64,000 bases of DNA. It comes from Spirochaetota bacterium (GTDB taxonomy: Bacteria; Spirochaetota; UBA4802; UBA5550). Below the pieces are notes generated by a model. The model ran no database searches, had not been told where the DNA came from, and worked only from the letters and a program-made list of their open reading frames with translations. Position 1 is the first letter of the stretch. Every line of letters begins with the position of its first letter. Positions 16,084 through 24,606 of this stretch are shown piece after piece. A program made the translations under genes and the position numbers. The stretch covers positions 76,381 to 140,380 of the forward strand of contig JAGNKX010000010.1 in NCBI GenBank assembly GCA_017999915.1. The letters are read 5' to 3'.

Positions 16084-17157
16084 ATGCCGGAAAATCTTGA
16101 TACCGCCGCCGGTTCCCTGTCGGATTACACCAGAAAGCTTGAGATAGCGACCTTCTACGCCAATGGCGATGAAGAGCGGGCCAAGCAGATCGTCGCCGGC
16201 GCCTTGAAGGACTTCTATGCCATTAAGGGAAGGTTTGCCTCCACGACGTCCTACGGCGCCTTTATCGCATTCGCCAATATAAGTTATCTTTCACTGAACT
16301 CCCTTTTCGTGGTCATATCCAATTCCTTCGAGCTGAAAGACATCAAGACCTTCGATGAATGGATGACCTACGAACGGGACATCACCGAGTTCATGAAAAA
16401 TAATGAGCATGACGACGTTCTGGCGCGGCAGTTCAAGAACACCTTTTCCGGGTCCTTCACCTACCAGTTTGCCTCTGAATTGAGAAAGCTCGTGAGTGAA
16501 AAAAAAGATATGGATATCAACCGGCTGTTCCAGCAGGTCGTCCAGAGCCGCATGGGCCTTCAGAACGTGAACATGGTCGTGGACGTGGAGGAGATATCCT
16601 CTGTCGAGATGGAGCTCAATTCCATTACCTGCAGCAAGATGGCGGAGCAGCCCCGTGGCAAGGACAAGGGGGGAGGGGAGCCAGATATCCAGGTGGATAC
16701 CGACGAGGATGAAAAGGAGGTCCTGAAAGGCAAGGACGTCAGGATGCTCCTCCGGGGAAGCCTTATCCTGTCTCCCCTGGGTGGGAGGGAGATCGGCCTC
16801 CTCGTCGTCGGCGACCGGCTGAAGATCAATATCACGGACCGCCATGAAAAGGCCATCCACGTTCTCAAGGCCTTTGACGCCATCGACGAAGACGGGGTGA
16901 GACCCATAATGGGACGGATCGTTCATGTCAAGCACCGCGTCGACGGCGGATACACGATCTACACCGTCGTGGCCAAGGGAATATATGTAAAGATAGAGGA
17001 AATGGAGGAAGGGATCAAGGTCGCCATCGATAATGCGTCCCAGAATGCCAAGGCGGAGCCACAGGGCATGTCCCGGGCGACCATCGGCATCCTCGCGGGC
17101 CTGGCCGTGGTCCTCGTGGTTCTCGTGGCCCTGATAATCTATGTTTTTACCAGGTGA
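16084..17157 (+). CDS. Tail-anchored protein of unknown function
   Basis: A 357-residue protein that I do not recognise. It is soluble and mostly helical for the first 170 residues, then has an acidic, charged linker (IQVDTDEDEKEVLKGKD), a likely beta-rich segment (about 220-320, with LLRGSLILSPLGGREIGLLV and IVHVKHRVDGGYTIYTVVAK), and one hydrophobic helix at the very end (AGLAVVLVVLVALIIYVFTR). That places it as a C-terminally anchored membrane protein with its bulk in the cytoplasm. The start at 16084 is preferred over ATG 16066 because GGAGA lies six bases upstream. It follows the degenerate receiver, which hints at a shared signalling role, and converges with hisF. Confidence 0.75.
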   Translation: MPENLDTAAGSLSDYTRKLEIATFYANGDEERAKQIVAGALKDFYAIKGRFASTTSYGAFIAFANISYLSLNSLFVVISNSFELKDIKTFDEWMTYERDITEFMKNNEHDDVLARQFKNTFSGSFTYQFASELRKLVSEKKDMDINRLFQQVVQSRMGLQNVNMVVDVEEISSVEMELNSITCSKMAEQPRGKDKGGGEPDIQVDTDEDEKEVLKGKDVRMLLRGSLILSPLGGREIGLLVVGDRLKINITDRHEKAIHVLKAFDAIDEDGVRPIMGRIVHVKHRVDGGYTIYTVVAKGIYVKIEEMEEGIKVAIDNASQNAKAEPQGMSRATIGILAGLAVVLVVLVALIIYVFTR

Positions 17158-17169
17158 GAACAACCCTGC

Positions 17170-17934
17170 CTAGAAGGGATAGCGCACCGGCACGCCTCGC
17201 GCCCGGAGCTCCCGTTTGACCTCCGCGATCGAAATCTCCCGGAAATGAAAGATGGACGCGGCGAGCACCGCGTCGGCCCTTCCCATGGTGAGCCCCTCGT
17301 ACATGTGCTCGATGGTGCCGACGCCGCCCGAGGCTATGACCGGTATGCTTACGGTTTCGGCTATGGTGCGCGTCAGCTCGATGTCGTAGCCGATCTTGGT
17401 GCCGTCGCGGTCCATGCTGGTGAGGAGTATCTCGCCTGCGCCCAGGTCCCGGACGCGGGCGGCCCATTCCACTGCGTCGATGTCGGTGGGCGTGCGGCCG
17501 CCGTTCAGGTACACCGTCCAGCCGTCGCGGTCGTTCCGCTTGGCATCGATGGCCACGAGGATGCACTGGGACCCGAAGCGCTTCGCCGATTCGGTGATGA
17601 GGGACGGATTTTTGACCGCCGCGGTGTTTATGGATATCTTGTCCGCTCCATTTTCCAGTATGAGGCGCACGTCGTCGATGGTGCGAATGCCGCCCCCCAC
17701 GGTGAAGGGAATATGCACCTGTTCCGCCACCTGCTTTACCATGTCCAGGATAATATCGCGACGGTCGGACGAAGCGGTGATATCGAGGAATACGAGCTCG
17801 TCGGCCCCCTCGTTGTCGTAGTATTTCCCGTTTTCGACCGGGTCGCCGGCGTCGACGAGATTGACGAAGTTTACCCCCTTGACGACGCGCCCCTTGTCGA
17901 CGTCAAGGCAGGGGATGATGCGCTTGGCCAGCAT
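17170..17934 (-). CDS. hisF: Imidazole glycerol phosphate synthase cyclase subunit
   Basis: A 254-residue TIM-barrel enzyme that, with the glutaminase HisH, converts PRFAR to imidazole glycerol phosphate and AICAR in histidine synthesis. The catalytic Asp pair is present in [15 protein letters not shown] (near residue 11) and [10 protein letters not shown] (near residue 130). The phosphate-binding loops [12 protein letters not shown] and [12 protein letters not shown] are also intact. The start at 17934 matches the family; an upstream in-frame ATG at 17997 would add 21 residues not seen in HisF. No other his gene is in the window. Its by-product AICAR is the substrate of the transformylase at 43961. 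Confidence 0.95.
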   Translation of the reverse strand: MLAKRIIPCLDVDKGRVVKGVNFVNLVDAGDPVENGKYYDNEGADELVFLDITASSDRRDIILDMVKQVAEQVHIPFTVGGGIRTIDDVRLILENGADKISINTAAVKNPSLITESAKRFGSQCILVAIDAKRNDRDGWTVYLNGGRTPTDIDAVEWAARVRDLGAGEILLTSMDRDGTKIGYDIELTRTIAETVSIPVIASGGVGTIEHMYEGLTMGRADAVLAASIFHFREISIAEVKRELRARGVPVRYPF

Positions 17935-18291
17935 GATTACCGCTCTCCGCACATGGTCTTGATGCCAGCATATCCATGCATGGATTTTAGCAATCAATTT
18001 TTTAACCTGGGCTGATTATTATATTACGGCCTGGTAACATTGACGAGTCCAATGTCGGACCTCGCCCCGCCTTCGGCGCGCGGAGCGGGGTGAGGTCTAA
18101 AAGCGGTGAAGGGGGGTGAGGTCAAACAATGGAGAAGGGGTAGGGGGATGAGAGGGCGCAAACGGAGAAAATGGCATGGGATGCACTCGGAGCAAGATCA
18201 AGGGTCAACATGTCATATTGAAACTGACATGTCATTTTTTTGTTGATTATTGCGCGCGGGCGGATAGTGTTGGACTCCGCGAGGAAATGCA
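17935..18291. other. Intergenic region with two hairpins upstream of the ceramidase gene
   Basis: No gene is visible. GACCTCGCCCCGC (18058-18070) pairs with GCGGGGTGAGGTC (18085-18097); its CCCCGCCTTCGGCGCG part matches, in reverse, the repeat near 58020. ACATGTCA (18208-18215) pairs with TGACATGT (18225-18232) and is followed by seven T at 18235-18241, the form of an intrinsic terminator reading rightward. Because hisF points the other way, that terminator lies in the leader of the ceramidase gene, 50 bases before its start, and may attenuate it. Confidence 0.5.
18208..18241 (+). terminator. Intrinsic terminator in the ceramidase gene leader
   Basis: An 8-bp stem (ACATGTCA / TGACATGT) with a 9-base loop and a T7 run. 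No rightward gene precedes it within the intergenic region, so it is either an attenuator for the ceramidase gene or the end of a small unannotated RNA. Confidence 0.6.
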
Positions 18292-20313
18292 ATGAAGACA
18301 CTGACGATGCCTGTAATAATACTGTTTACGCTTGTCGCCGCCGGATGCGCGTCGCTGAAGCCGGTGACGATCTCCATCGGCAAGCCGGCGCCGCTGGCGG
18401 CGTGGGACGTTCCGACTCTCCTGGCCGGGGCGTCCCGGGCCGATATCACGCCCCCGCCGGGCCTTCCCCTGGCGGGCCATTCTCTGCAGGGAGGATTCAG
18501 CAAGGGCGTGAGGACCCGTCTCTACGCCAGGGTCATCTATCTCAAGCCGAAAACGGGACGGCCCGTGGCTCTGGTCCAGGCCGACATCCTGTCGGGGTCC
18601 AGGATGCTCCATCATAAGGTCGCGGAGCTCATCGCACCCAAAACCGATGTCGAGGCGGGCGGCCTCGTGATAGCCGGCACCCACACCCATTCGGCCCAGG
18701 GCAACTATTTCGGCGACATCATTTATGACAGGATGGCTTCGCCGGCGGAAGGCTTCGAGGAGAAGCTTTTCAATTTCATGGCGGAGCAGATCGCCGGCGC
18801 CGTGATCCGGGCTTGCGAGGGCCGCCGTCCCGCGAAGATCGCCACCGGTATGATAGAGATTCCCGGCGTCAACCGCAACCGCAGCCTTCCGGCCCATCAC
18901 AGGAATAAAACCCTTGAGGGGAGGAAGCCGGGCCCGCGCGAAGCGGTGAACCCGGAGCTCCGGATGATCCGCGTCGACTGCCGGACGGCCGACGGAGCCT
19001 ATGTGCCGATTGGCGCATTTTCGACATTTTCACTCCATCCCAACCTCGGCAATGAGGACACCGGCATGGTCTACAGCGGCGACATCACGTCCTATGCGGA
19101 GCGGTTCGTCGAAAACGGCATCAGGCAGCGCTATCCTTCCGCCGCGGATCCGGTGCACGCCATGGCCAACTTCACCCACGGCGACACGACGCCTGATTAC
19201 GGCGATAAGGAAAAGCTCGGCTACGAGGCGATGCGCCGCATCGGCGCCATGATCGGGAACAAGGCGCTGGAGCTCTTTTTCTCCCTTGAAAATAAGAGCG
19301 CCGGCGACGCCGTGATACGATACCGCTCCGGCGAGGTCGATGTATATGCCGACCGATGCTGTGAAAGCGAATGTCTCTGCGAAAAGCCGGCCGCCGGCGA
19401 AGCGACCTTCGGCGGGGCCACCGACCGGCCCGTGAAATTCCTCAACTGGCTCCCCGGCTTCGCCCCCGGGTGGCCCCGGCGCAACCCGGGCAAGGACTGC
19501 CAGGGCGCGAAGAGGATCATGGGCGGCTCCCTCCAGCACAGGCTCTTTCCGGTGTCGGAGTATCCCCGCCATCTCTTTATCCAGGCCCTGCAGGTCCACG
19601 ACATGGTGCTCCTCCCGCTACCCTTTGAGGTCACCGTCGAGGCCGGCAGGCTCGTTGCCGGACGGTGCCGCGACGCGGCCCTGAAGGCGGGGCTGCCCGA
19701 TAGTTATCGGTACACGGTCATGGATGTCTCCAACGGCTACTGGGGCTACTGCGCCACCGCCGATGAGTATTCCCTCCAGTATTACGAGGGAGGCAGCACC
19801 CTCTACGGTCCCGGAACGGCCGGTTACCTGGCGGCGAGGCTGAGCCGTCTCGTGGCCGACCTGCCCATGGGAAGCGGCGGGGATCTTCCTTCGGCGTGGA
19901 CCTTTGTCGTCAAGGAAGGGAAGAGCTATTATCCTGCCGCCGGCGAGGCGGCAGGACTGAGGATCATAGAGAAAAACCCCGAATTGATCGATCTCGCGAA
20001 GAAGGGCGGCGAATCCTTCTGGACCTTCCGGTGGCGGGACGTGCAGCCGGGACTGATACGCCTCCACGAGCCCCTGGTTGCGGTGGAGGTGAGCGATGAC
20101 GGCGCTACCTGGCGCCCCCATGCCACGGGCGGAGAGGCGGCCGATGATCGGGGCTGCGATATAGCCATCCTGTGCGTGAAGCCGAAGGCGTCACCGGGGA
20201 TGGCCCTGTACGAGGCGCGGTGGTACAACCCGGTCAGGGAAAAAGGAAGGTTTTATCGCTTCACCATCCATCCGCGGAAGGGCCAGGCCGTGCTCCACTC
20301 GCCTGCGTTTTAA
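18292..20313 (+). CDS. Neutral/alkaline ceramidase family lipoprotein
   Basis: A 673-residue protein of the neutral (non-lysosomal) ceramidase family, zinc amidases that split ceramide into sphingosine and fatty acid. The N-terminus is a lipoprotein signal (MPVIILFTLVAAGC). The family pattern follows: LLAGASRADITPPPGLPLAG (about 44), ALVQADILSG, VIAGTHTHSAQGNYF (about 123, the zinc-binding His pair), NRNRS (about 204) and FSLHPNLGN. The later half contains GNYAA-like turns less typical of the family and a NGYWGYCATADEYSLQYYEGG motif similar to the family's active-site Tyr region. Actual substrate is unproven; related bacterial proteins may act on other N-acyl lipids or amino sugars. The polyprenyl synthase and hydroxylase genes follow in the same direction after a 44-nt palindrome. 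Confidence 0.85.
   Translation: MKTLTMPVIILFTLVAAGCASLKPVTISIGKPAPLAAWDVPTLLAGASRADITPPPGLPLAGHSLQGGFSKGVRTRLYARVIYLKPKTGRPVALVQADILSGSRMLHHKVAELIAPKTDVEAGGLVIAGTHTHSAQGNYFGDIIYDRMASPAEGFEEKLFNFMAEQIAGAVIRACEGRRPAKIATGMIEIPGVNRNRSLPAHHRNKTLEGRKPGPREAVNPELRMIRVDCRTADGAYVPIGAFSTFSLHPNLGNEDTGMVYSGDITSYAERFVENGIRQRYPSAADPVHAMANFTHGDTTPDYGDKEKLGYEAMRRIGAMIGNKALELFFSLENKSAGDAVIRYRSGEVDVYADRCCESECLCEKPAAGEATFGGATDRPVKFLNWLPGFAPGWPRRNPGKDCQGAKRIMGGSLQHRLFPVSEYPRHLFIQALQVHDMVLLPLPFEVTVEAGRLVAGRCRDAALKAGLPDSYRYTVMDVSNGYWGYCATADEYSLQYYEGGSTLYGPGTAGYLAARLSRLVADLPMGSGGDLPSAWTFVVKEGKSYYPAAGEAAGLRIIEKNPELIDLAKKGGESFWTFRWRDVQPGLIRLHEPLVAVEVSDDGATWRPHATGGEAADDRGCDIAILCVKPKASPGMALYEARWYNPVREKGRFYRFTIHPRKGQAVLHSPAF
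19699..19711. repeat. GATAGTTATCGGT copy inside the ceramidase gene
   Basis: Same 13-base core as the copy at 571-588, encoding part of LPDSYRYTV. The flanking bases (CCCGATAGTTATCGGTAC) keep a 14-base palindrome CCGATAGTTATCGG. Confidence 0.5.
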
Positions 20314-20315
20314 TC

Positions 20316-20359
20316 GATATTTCGAAGGCGAGGTTGCGCAACCTCGCCTTCGAAATATC
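20316..20359. repeat. 44-nt perfect palindrome, GAAGGCGAGGT family
   Basis: Two perfect 22-base arms (20316-20337 and 20338-20359) with no spacer; the inner part reads GAAGGCGAGGTTGC then its complement. It starts three bases after the ceramidase stop codon. No T-run follows. Related palindromes lie at 33185-33222, 41799-41830, 58028-58075 and, with a different core, 43823-43852. It could form a strong RNA hairpin that ends or stabilises the ceramidase transcript. Confidence 0.8.
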
Positions 20360-20403
20360 CCTCCCCAAAATCCTCTTGACAAAGCCTTCCATCGGAGAAG
20401 ACA

Positions 20404-20451
20404 ATGGCGGCCTATGAAAAAGACCTCCCCGTCATCGAACAGTTTTCGTGA
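20404..20451 (+). CDS. Possible 15-residue leader peptide overlapping the polyprenyl synthase start
   Basis: A short frame MAAYEKDLPVIEQFS with GGAG six bases before its ATG, a better ribosome-binding site than that of the polyprenyl synthase ATG at 20414, which lies inside it in another frame. It may drive translational coupling. Alternatively it could be the remnant of a shifted N-terminus. No homology is claimed. Confidence 0.3.
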   Translation: MAAYEKDLPVIEQFS

Positions 20452-21496
20452 TTTCGGCAAGCAGTATGTCCCGCTGATCGACGCTTCAATGAAAGAGTAT
20501 TTCAAGCTCAAGATCAGCGGAGCCGAGATGCCGGATATCCGGGAGATGTACGGGCTCCTGTCCGAGTACTGCATGAGGGACGGGAAACGGGTGAGGCCCC
20601 TGGTCCTTCTCGCTTCCTGTTTCGGCTACGGAAGCGTGTGGAACCGGGACGACCTCGTGCGCATGGCCTCGGTGCTGGAAATGATGCACTCGTTCCTCCT
20701 CATACAGGACGATATCATCGACCGGTCGGCCCTGCGCCGGGGCGGAAAGAGCCTGCACCTTGTCTGCGATGACAGCTACGGGAAGCGCTCCCACGACGAG
20801 GCGATCGGGAGCCACATCGCCCTGATCCTGGGGGACGTCCTGTTCGCCAACGCTCTCGAAATTGTCGGCTCCACCGGCATATCGCCCCGCCTGAAGGACC
20901 GTTTCATGAAGAACCTGTCCGCGACTCTGGAGGTCACCGCGTGGGGGCAGACCCTGGACATCCTCCACTCGGCCGCGCGGACATACACCTCAAACAGGGA
21001 AACGGCGACGCAGATAGCGATGATGAAAACCGCCTATTACACCGTCTACTACCCGATGCTCATGGGGTACGCCCTGACCGGCAGGGATTCTCCCAGGGAA
21101 AAAGAGCGCATCAGGGCCTTCGCGCTTCCCCTGGGGCAGGCCTTCCAGATCAGGGACGACATCCTCGGCGTATTCGGGAAGGAGAATGATACCGGCAAGC
21201 CTGCCGATACTGACATCGTCGAGGGCAAGATCACGATCCTGATAAGCAATGCAGCCGAGAGCCTTCGCGGGAAGGACCATGACCTGTTCATCTCCCTTTT
21301 CACGAAGAAGCGCAAGCAGAAACGCGATGTAGCCATTATAAGAAAAATGATCGAGCGGAGCGGTTCCCTGGACTCCGCCAGGGAGCGTCTTTGGGAATTC
21401 GTGGAACAGTCACGGTGGCGCCTAGCCGACCTTTCCGTGTCCGCCGAATACCATGAGGTCCTCCACGGCCTGGTGGACATGATCGCGGTGCTGTAA
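20414..21496 (+). CDS. Polyprenyl (geranylgeranyl-type) diphosphate synthase
   Basis: A 360-residue trans-isoprenyl diphosphate synthase that condenses IPP with allylic diphosphates. The first Asp-rich motif is IQDDIIDRSALRRG (about 97-110); the second is QIRDDILGVFG (about 239-249), of the DDxxG form found in many GGPP synthases of the IdsA type, rather than the DDxxD of IspB-type enzymes. GKRVRPLVLLASC is the IPP-binding region. Chain length cannot be fixed from sequence. It precedes a sterol-desaturase-family gene by 34 bases and follows the ceramidase gene, so a shared role in membrane lipids is plausible. The window holds a second, IspB-like synthase at 35602. Confidence 0.9.
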   Translation: MKKTSPSSNSFRDFGKQYVPLIDASMKEYFKLKISGAEMPDIREMYGLLSEYCMRDGKRVRPLVLLASCFGYGSVWNRDDLVRMASVLEMMHSFLLIQDDIIDRSALRRGGKSLHLVCDDSYGKRSHDEAIGSHIALILGDVLFANALEIVGSTGISPRLKDRFMKNLSATLEVTAWGQTLDILHSAARTYTSNRETATQIAMMKTAYYTVYYPMLMGYALTGRDSPREKERIRAFALPLGQAFQIRDDILGVFGKENDTGKPADTDIVEGKITILISNAAESLRGKDHDLFISLFTKKRKQKRDVAIIRKMIERSGSLDSARERLWEFVEQSRWRLADLSVSAEYHEVLHGLVDMIAVL

Positions 21497-21530
21497 TCAC
21501 TATAAATGAACAGAATGAAAGGGGCTCCCT

Positions 21531-22397
21531 ATGTCGGAACAGTTGTTGTCGTTATTTCAATTCAGCGAAGCCGCCGTCCGCATGACGGTTTGGATCATTA
21601 TATTCGCGGTCATGGCGGTCTGGGAGATCGCCGCTCCCCGGAGGACGCTCGCCGCCGCCAAGGCGAACCGCTGGTTCTCTAACCTGGTAATCGCATTTAT
21701 CAACGTCGTCCTGGTACGGATTATTTTCCCGGTCGTTCCGGTGGCCCTGGCGGCCCTGGCCGGGGCGAAGGGATGGGGCCTCCTCAACCGGTTTGAGGCC
21801 CCTGCCTGGATCGAGTTCATCATCGCCATCGCGCTTCTTGACCTGGCCACCTATCTCCTGCATGTCGTGTATCACGTGCTGCCGCCCCTCTGGCGGCTTC
21901 ACCTGGTCCATCACGCCGACCTGGACACGGACGTCACCACGGGCCTCCGGTACCACCCGGTGGAAATCGTTCTCTCGCTCCTGGTCAGGCTGTCGGTCGT
22001 GTCGGTGATCGGTCCCGATCCCGCGGCCGTGGCCGTCTACGAGATCGTCCTGGGCGGCATGGTCATGTTCGACCATGGCAACGTGCGCATTCCCGCAGGG
22101 ATCGACGCCGTTCTTCGCCATATCGCCGTGACGCCGGACATGCACCGGGTACATCATTCAGCTGCCGTAGCCGAGACCAACAGCAATTTCGGATTTGTCC
22201 TGTCCTGGTGGGACCGTCTTCTCGGCACCTACCGCGTAGAGCCGGCGGCGGGCCACGAGGCCATGACCATCGGCCTCGGGCGTTACCGCGACGCGGCCGG
22301 GCTTTCTCTGCCGAAGCTCATTATCCTGCCGGTAACGGCAGATACCGGCGGGTATGATATTAACCGGCGCGGCCCCGAAGAGGCGGACGCCGATTAA
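21531..22397 (+). CDS. Fatty acid hydroxylase / sterol desaturase superfamily protein
   Basis: A 288-residue membrane di-iron enzyme with four or five hydrophobic segments. The His clusters of the superfamily are present: HVVYH (about 109), HLVHHADLD (about 125), the HPVE of LRYHPVE, MVMFDHGNV and HRVHHSAAVAETNSNFG (about 205-221). Members hydroxylate or desaturate sterols, carotenoids, ceramides and fatty acids using oxygen. That is notable next to anaerobic features elsewhere, so the organism may be facultative or the enzyme may act under microoxic conditions. The close spacing to the polyprenyl synthase and the upstream ceramidase suggests an isoprenoid or sphingolipid substrate; this is inference. 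Confidence 0.88.
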   Translation: MSEQLLSLFQFSEAAVRMTVWIIIFAVMAVWEIAAPRRTLAAAKANRWFSNLVIAFINVVLVRIIFPVVPVALAALAGAKGWGLLNRFEAPAWIEFIIAIALLDLATYLLHVVYHVLPPLWRLHLVHHADLDTDVTTGLRYHPVEIVLSLLVRLSVVSVIGPDPAAVAVYEIVLGGMVMFDHGNVRIPAGIDAVLRHIAVTPDMHRVHHSAAVAETNSNFGFVLSWWDRLLGTYRVEPAAGHEAMTIGLGRYRDAAGLSLPKLIILPVTADTGGYDINRRGPEEADAD

Positions 22398-22435
22398 GGA
22401 TATGGCTGCATCGGATAGAGGAGCGGGGTCCTCCT

Positions 22436-23134
22436 TTATCTGGCCAGAATGGTTCCCCTCTTGTCCTTGTACTGATCCGGAAAAGAGAGCTTGCCGTCGT
22501 CCATCAATAAAAAGAATACGGGATAATCATCGGGCTTGCTGTTCTTCATCCAGATGATGTTCTTGTACTGCAGTATCTCCCCCGAGGCTTTCTCCGCGAG
22601 GTTCTTTCCGTCTTTCTTGAACATCATCTCGTTCTGCGTTACGTTGAATTTCCCGTCGGGGGAGCATTTGTACACGATGAGCCGTCCTCCCAGGACCGTG
22701 CGTATCTCCCGGAATTTCCACCGCTCCGGCCCGGTGAAGTTCGCCGGAAAGGCCAGGAAGTGATCGAATACCCATCCCTGGACGACTATGTTCGTGGTAT
22801 CCTGCACGAAGGCCCATTTTCCCTTCATCCCGCCGATGGTTTCCTCGCCAGGCTTGATATGGAGAACCGTGACCTTCCTGCTCACCGGGAGCTGGCAGAT
22901 AACTTTGGATGTTACCACCGGGCGGTTTCGGAGATTGACCACGTTGCCGGTGATCAGCGCGAAGCGCTGGTATACGGTTTCAAATTGCCCCTTGACGCAC
23001 TGACCCGAGAGGCACCCCTTTCCCAGCTTCGGGACCTCCACCTCCTGCGAAGAGCTTCCCGATTTCGAGCAGGCCGCAGGCAGCATCAGCATTATGATTA
23101 ATACGAGATATATCGACGAAAGCATTGATCTCAT
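22436..23134 (-). CDS. SH3-like domain lipoprotein
   Basis: A 232-residue exported protein with a lipoprotein signal (SSIYLVLIIMLMLPAAC). Residues about 55-125 look like a bacterial SH3 domain: VYQRFALITGNVVNLRNRP, ICQLPVSRKVTVLHIKPGE, then GKWAFVQDTTNIVVQGWVFD. The second half (about 130-232) is beta-rich and not recognised. Such SH3 domains bind cell-wall or protein ligands. MLSSIY three codons in is an equally good start. Nothing nearby defines its role; it converges with the hydroxylase gene, with 38 bases between stop codons. Confidence 0.72.
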   Translation of the reverse strand: MRSMLSSIYLVLIIMLMLPAACSKSGSSSQEVEVPKLGKGCLSGQCVKGQFETVYQRFALITGNVVNLRNRPVVTSKVICQLPVSRKVTVLHIKPGEETIGGMKGKWAFVQDTTNIVVQGWVFDHFLAFPANFTGPERWKFREIRTVLGGRLIVYKCSPDGKFNVTQNEMMFKKDGKNLAEKASGEILQYKNIIWMKNSKPDDYPVFFLLMDDGKLSFPDQYKDKRGTILAR

Positions 23135-23258
23135 GTTGGTGTCTCCATGATATGGCTGTGATTTTCAGCAAAAGTAAAAAATCGAATGTTTAATGTCAAG
23201 AGTTTCGTCAAGGATGGTGTCGTTTTGGACATCCTTTTAGGATCGGGGGCATCAACAT

Positions 23259-23288
23259 AAAAAGCCCCCTCGCGGGAGGGGGCTTTTT
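23259..23288. terminator. Strong bidirectional intrinsic terminator
   Basis: AAAAAGCCCCCTC (23259-23271) pairs with GAGGGGGCTTTTT (23276-23288) around GCGG. With T-tracts on both strands it can end transcripts in either direction. It lies 31 bases after the stop of the minus-strand gene that ends at 23319. Confidence 0.92.
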
Positions 23289-23318
23289 GCATCCTTATAT
23301 GAAAGCGATTATGCCATG

Positions 23319-24227
23319 CTATTTGACATTGGGATCTTTGGGCGTGATCCACTTGATCAGCTCGGCTATGTCTTTTTCCTTGGGAAAGGTCTGGATCATC
23401 TCCTTCTCGTCGTCGACGTTGCCGTAGACCACCTCGTTGGCGAGCTTGCCGATAAGGCTTTCGATGTCCTTGTCGGTATTCTTGTAGATGAAGATGAGGT
23501 CCGAGCCTGACTTGTAGCCCCAGTTGAACCCGTCCTTGGCCGTAACGGTAAATGTCTCGGTTACGCCGTCGCCGTCGGAGTCTTCGCAGGCGTAGATCGT
23601 GCCGTCATAGGCCCGGGCTTTGACAAAGGTATAGTATTTGTCATTATATTTTCCTATATCTTCTATGTAGATGGGACGGGGAAGGGGCTTTCGATTGATG
23701 AAGATGTCGGCCTCTTTCCGGTTTCTCAGGATCTGGTGCAGCTTGTCAACGTGCTCCTTTATGAACTTGTCCCGTATCGATTTGTAAAATGTGCCGAAGT
23801 TGGAGGTTACGAATTCCTCGTTGGAATTTTTCATGATCAGGGTGCGGCGGTCGTAGATCTCGATAAAATCCGGCTTGGTGTTTATCTTGTTGGGCCAGAC
23901 AATATCAAAATCGTTTTCGCTGTTCTCGTTGCGCATCGCGGATTTCCATCTCCGAATCTTGGCCTCGTAGAGGTCTTCATATCCGTCAACAAGAAGGAAC
24001 ATCTTCCGGTCCTTGATGACCAGGAGGGATTCAAAGGAGTTATCCCTGAGAATATCGATGTTTTTTTCGATATGCTGGAAGGCCACCCGGTCATTGTCAT
24101 AGCTCGAAACCTTCATGGGGTTTATCGGGGAAAAATCAAAATCGCGTGAAAACAGGCTTATCGCGCCAAGCATGACTATGATAAAGATACCGGCCGTGAT
24201 GAATTTCCATTGTTTTTGTAATTTCAT
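23319..24227 (-). CDS. Membrane-anchored exported protein of unknown function
   Basis: A 302-residue protein with an N-terminal signal anchor (FITAGIFIIVMLGAISLF) and a hydrophilic body outside the cytoplasm. No domain is recognised. A short acidic loop CEDSDGDGVTETF (about 210-222) resembles a calcium-binding DxDxDG loop of EF-hand or thrombospondin type and is followed by a beta-rich end. The gene has its own terminator and stands alone, diverging from the MORN-repeat gene. Confidence 0.7.
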   Translation of the reverse strand: MKLQKQWKFITAGIFIIVMLGAISLFSRDFDFSPINPMKVSSYDNDRVAFQHIEKNIDILRDNSFESLLVIKDRKMFLLVDGYEDLYEAKIRRWKSAMRNENSENDFDIVWPNKINTKPDFIEIYDRRTLIMKNSNEEFVTSNFGTFYKSIRDKFIKEHVDKLHQILRNRKEADIFINRKPLPRPIYIEDIGKYNDKYYTFVKARAYDGTIYACEDSDGDGVTETFTVTAKDGFNWGYKSGSDLIFIYKNTDKDIESLIGKLANEVVYGNVDDEKEMIQTFPKEKDIAELIKWITPKDPNVK

Positions 24228-24606
24228 AGTAACACCGTTATGTATAATTTCCGGAAATACTCGTTTATTTGGAATAAATATCGGTATTATGGATATTTTT
24301 CTTGAATATTAAGTTATTATTACTGGAATAATAAATGGCCCCGGCAGGCCTGGCGGCCGGAAAAAAAGGCTCGGCGGAATTGAAAAATCTTGACAACAGG
24401 CGCCTTTCCACGGTACATCTTACCATTGAAATCAATGTGTCACTTCACTTGAGCATCCTCATAAGCATAATCGGGCATCCGGCAAGCGGTTTTCTGCAAC
24501 TGCCCGGTCATGGCGTATAGAGGGCCTGTAATATAGAGAAAAACCGTTGCCTCAATGGACATGTGACACACCTCCCGCAATTTCTGTTTTAGGAAGAGGA
24601 ACCGTC
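24228..24606. other. Divergent intergenic region
   Basis: No gene is visible in these 379 bases between the exported protein and the MORN-repeat lipoprotein. It is AT-rich at the left. A TTGACA at 24391-24396 could be a -35 element for the rightward gene, but no good -10 follows at normal spacing. AGGAAGAGG at 24591-24599 is the ribosome-binding site of the MORN-repeat gene. Confidence 0.35.

Noticed and set aside
24547-24606. Upstream start for the MORN lipoprotein adding 20 residues
   Set aside because: It would bury the lipoprotein signal, and the ribosome-binding site fits the ATG at 24607.
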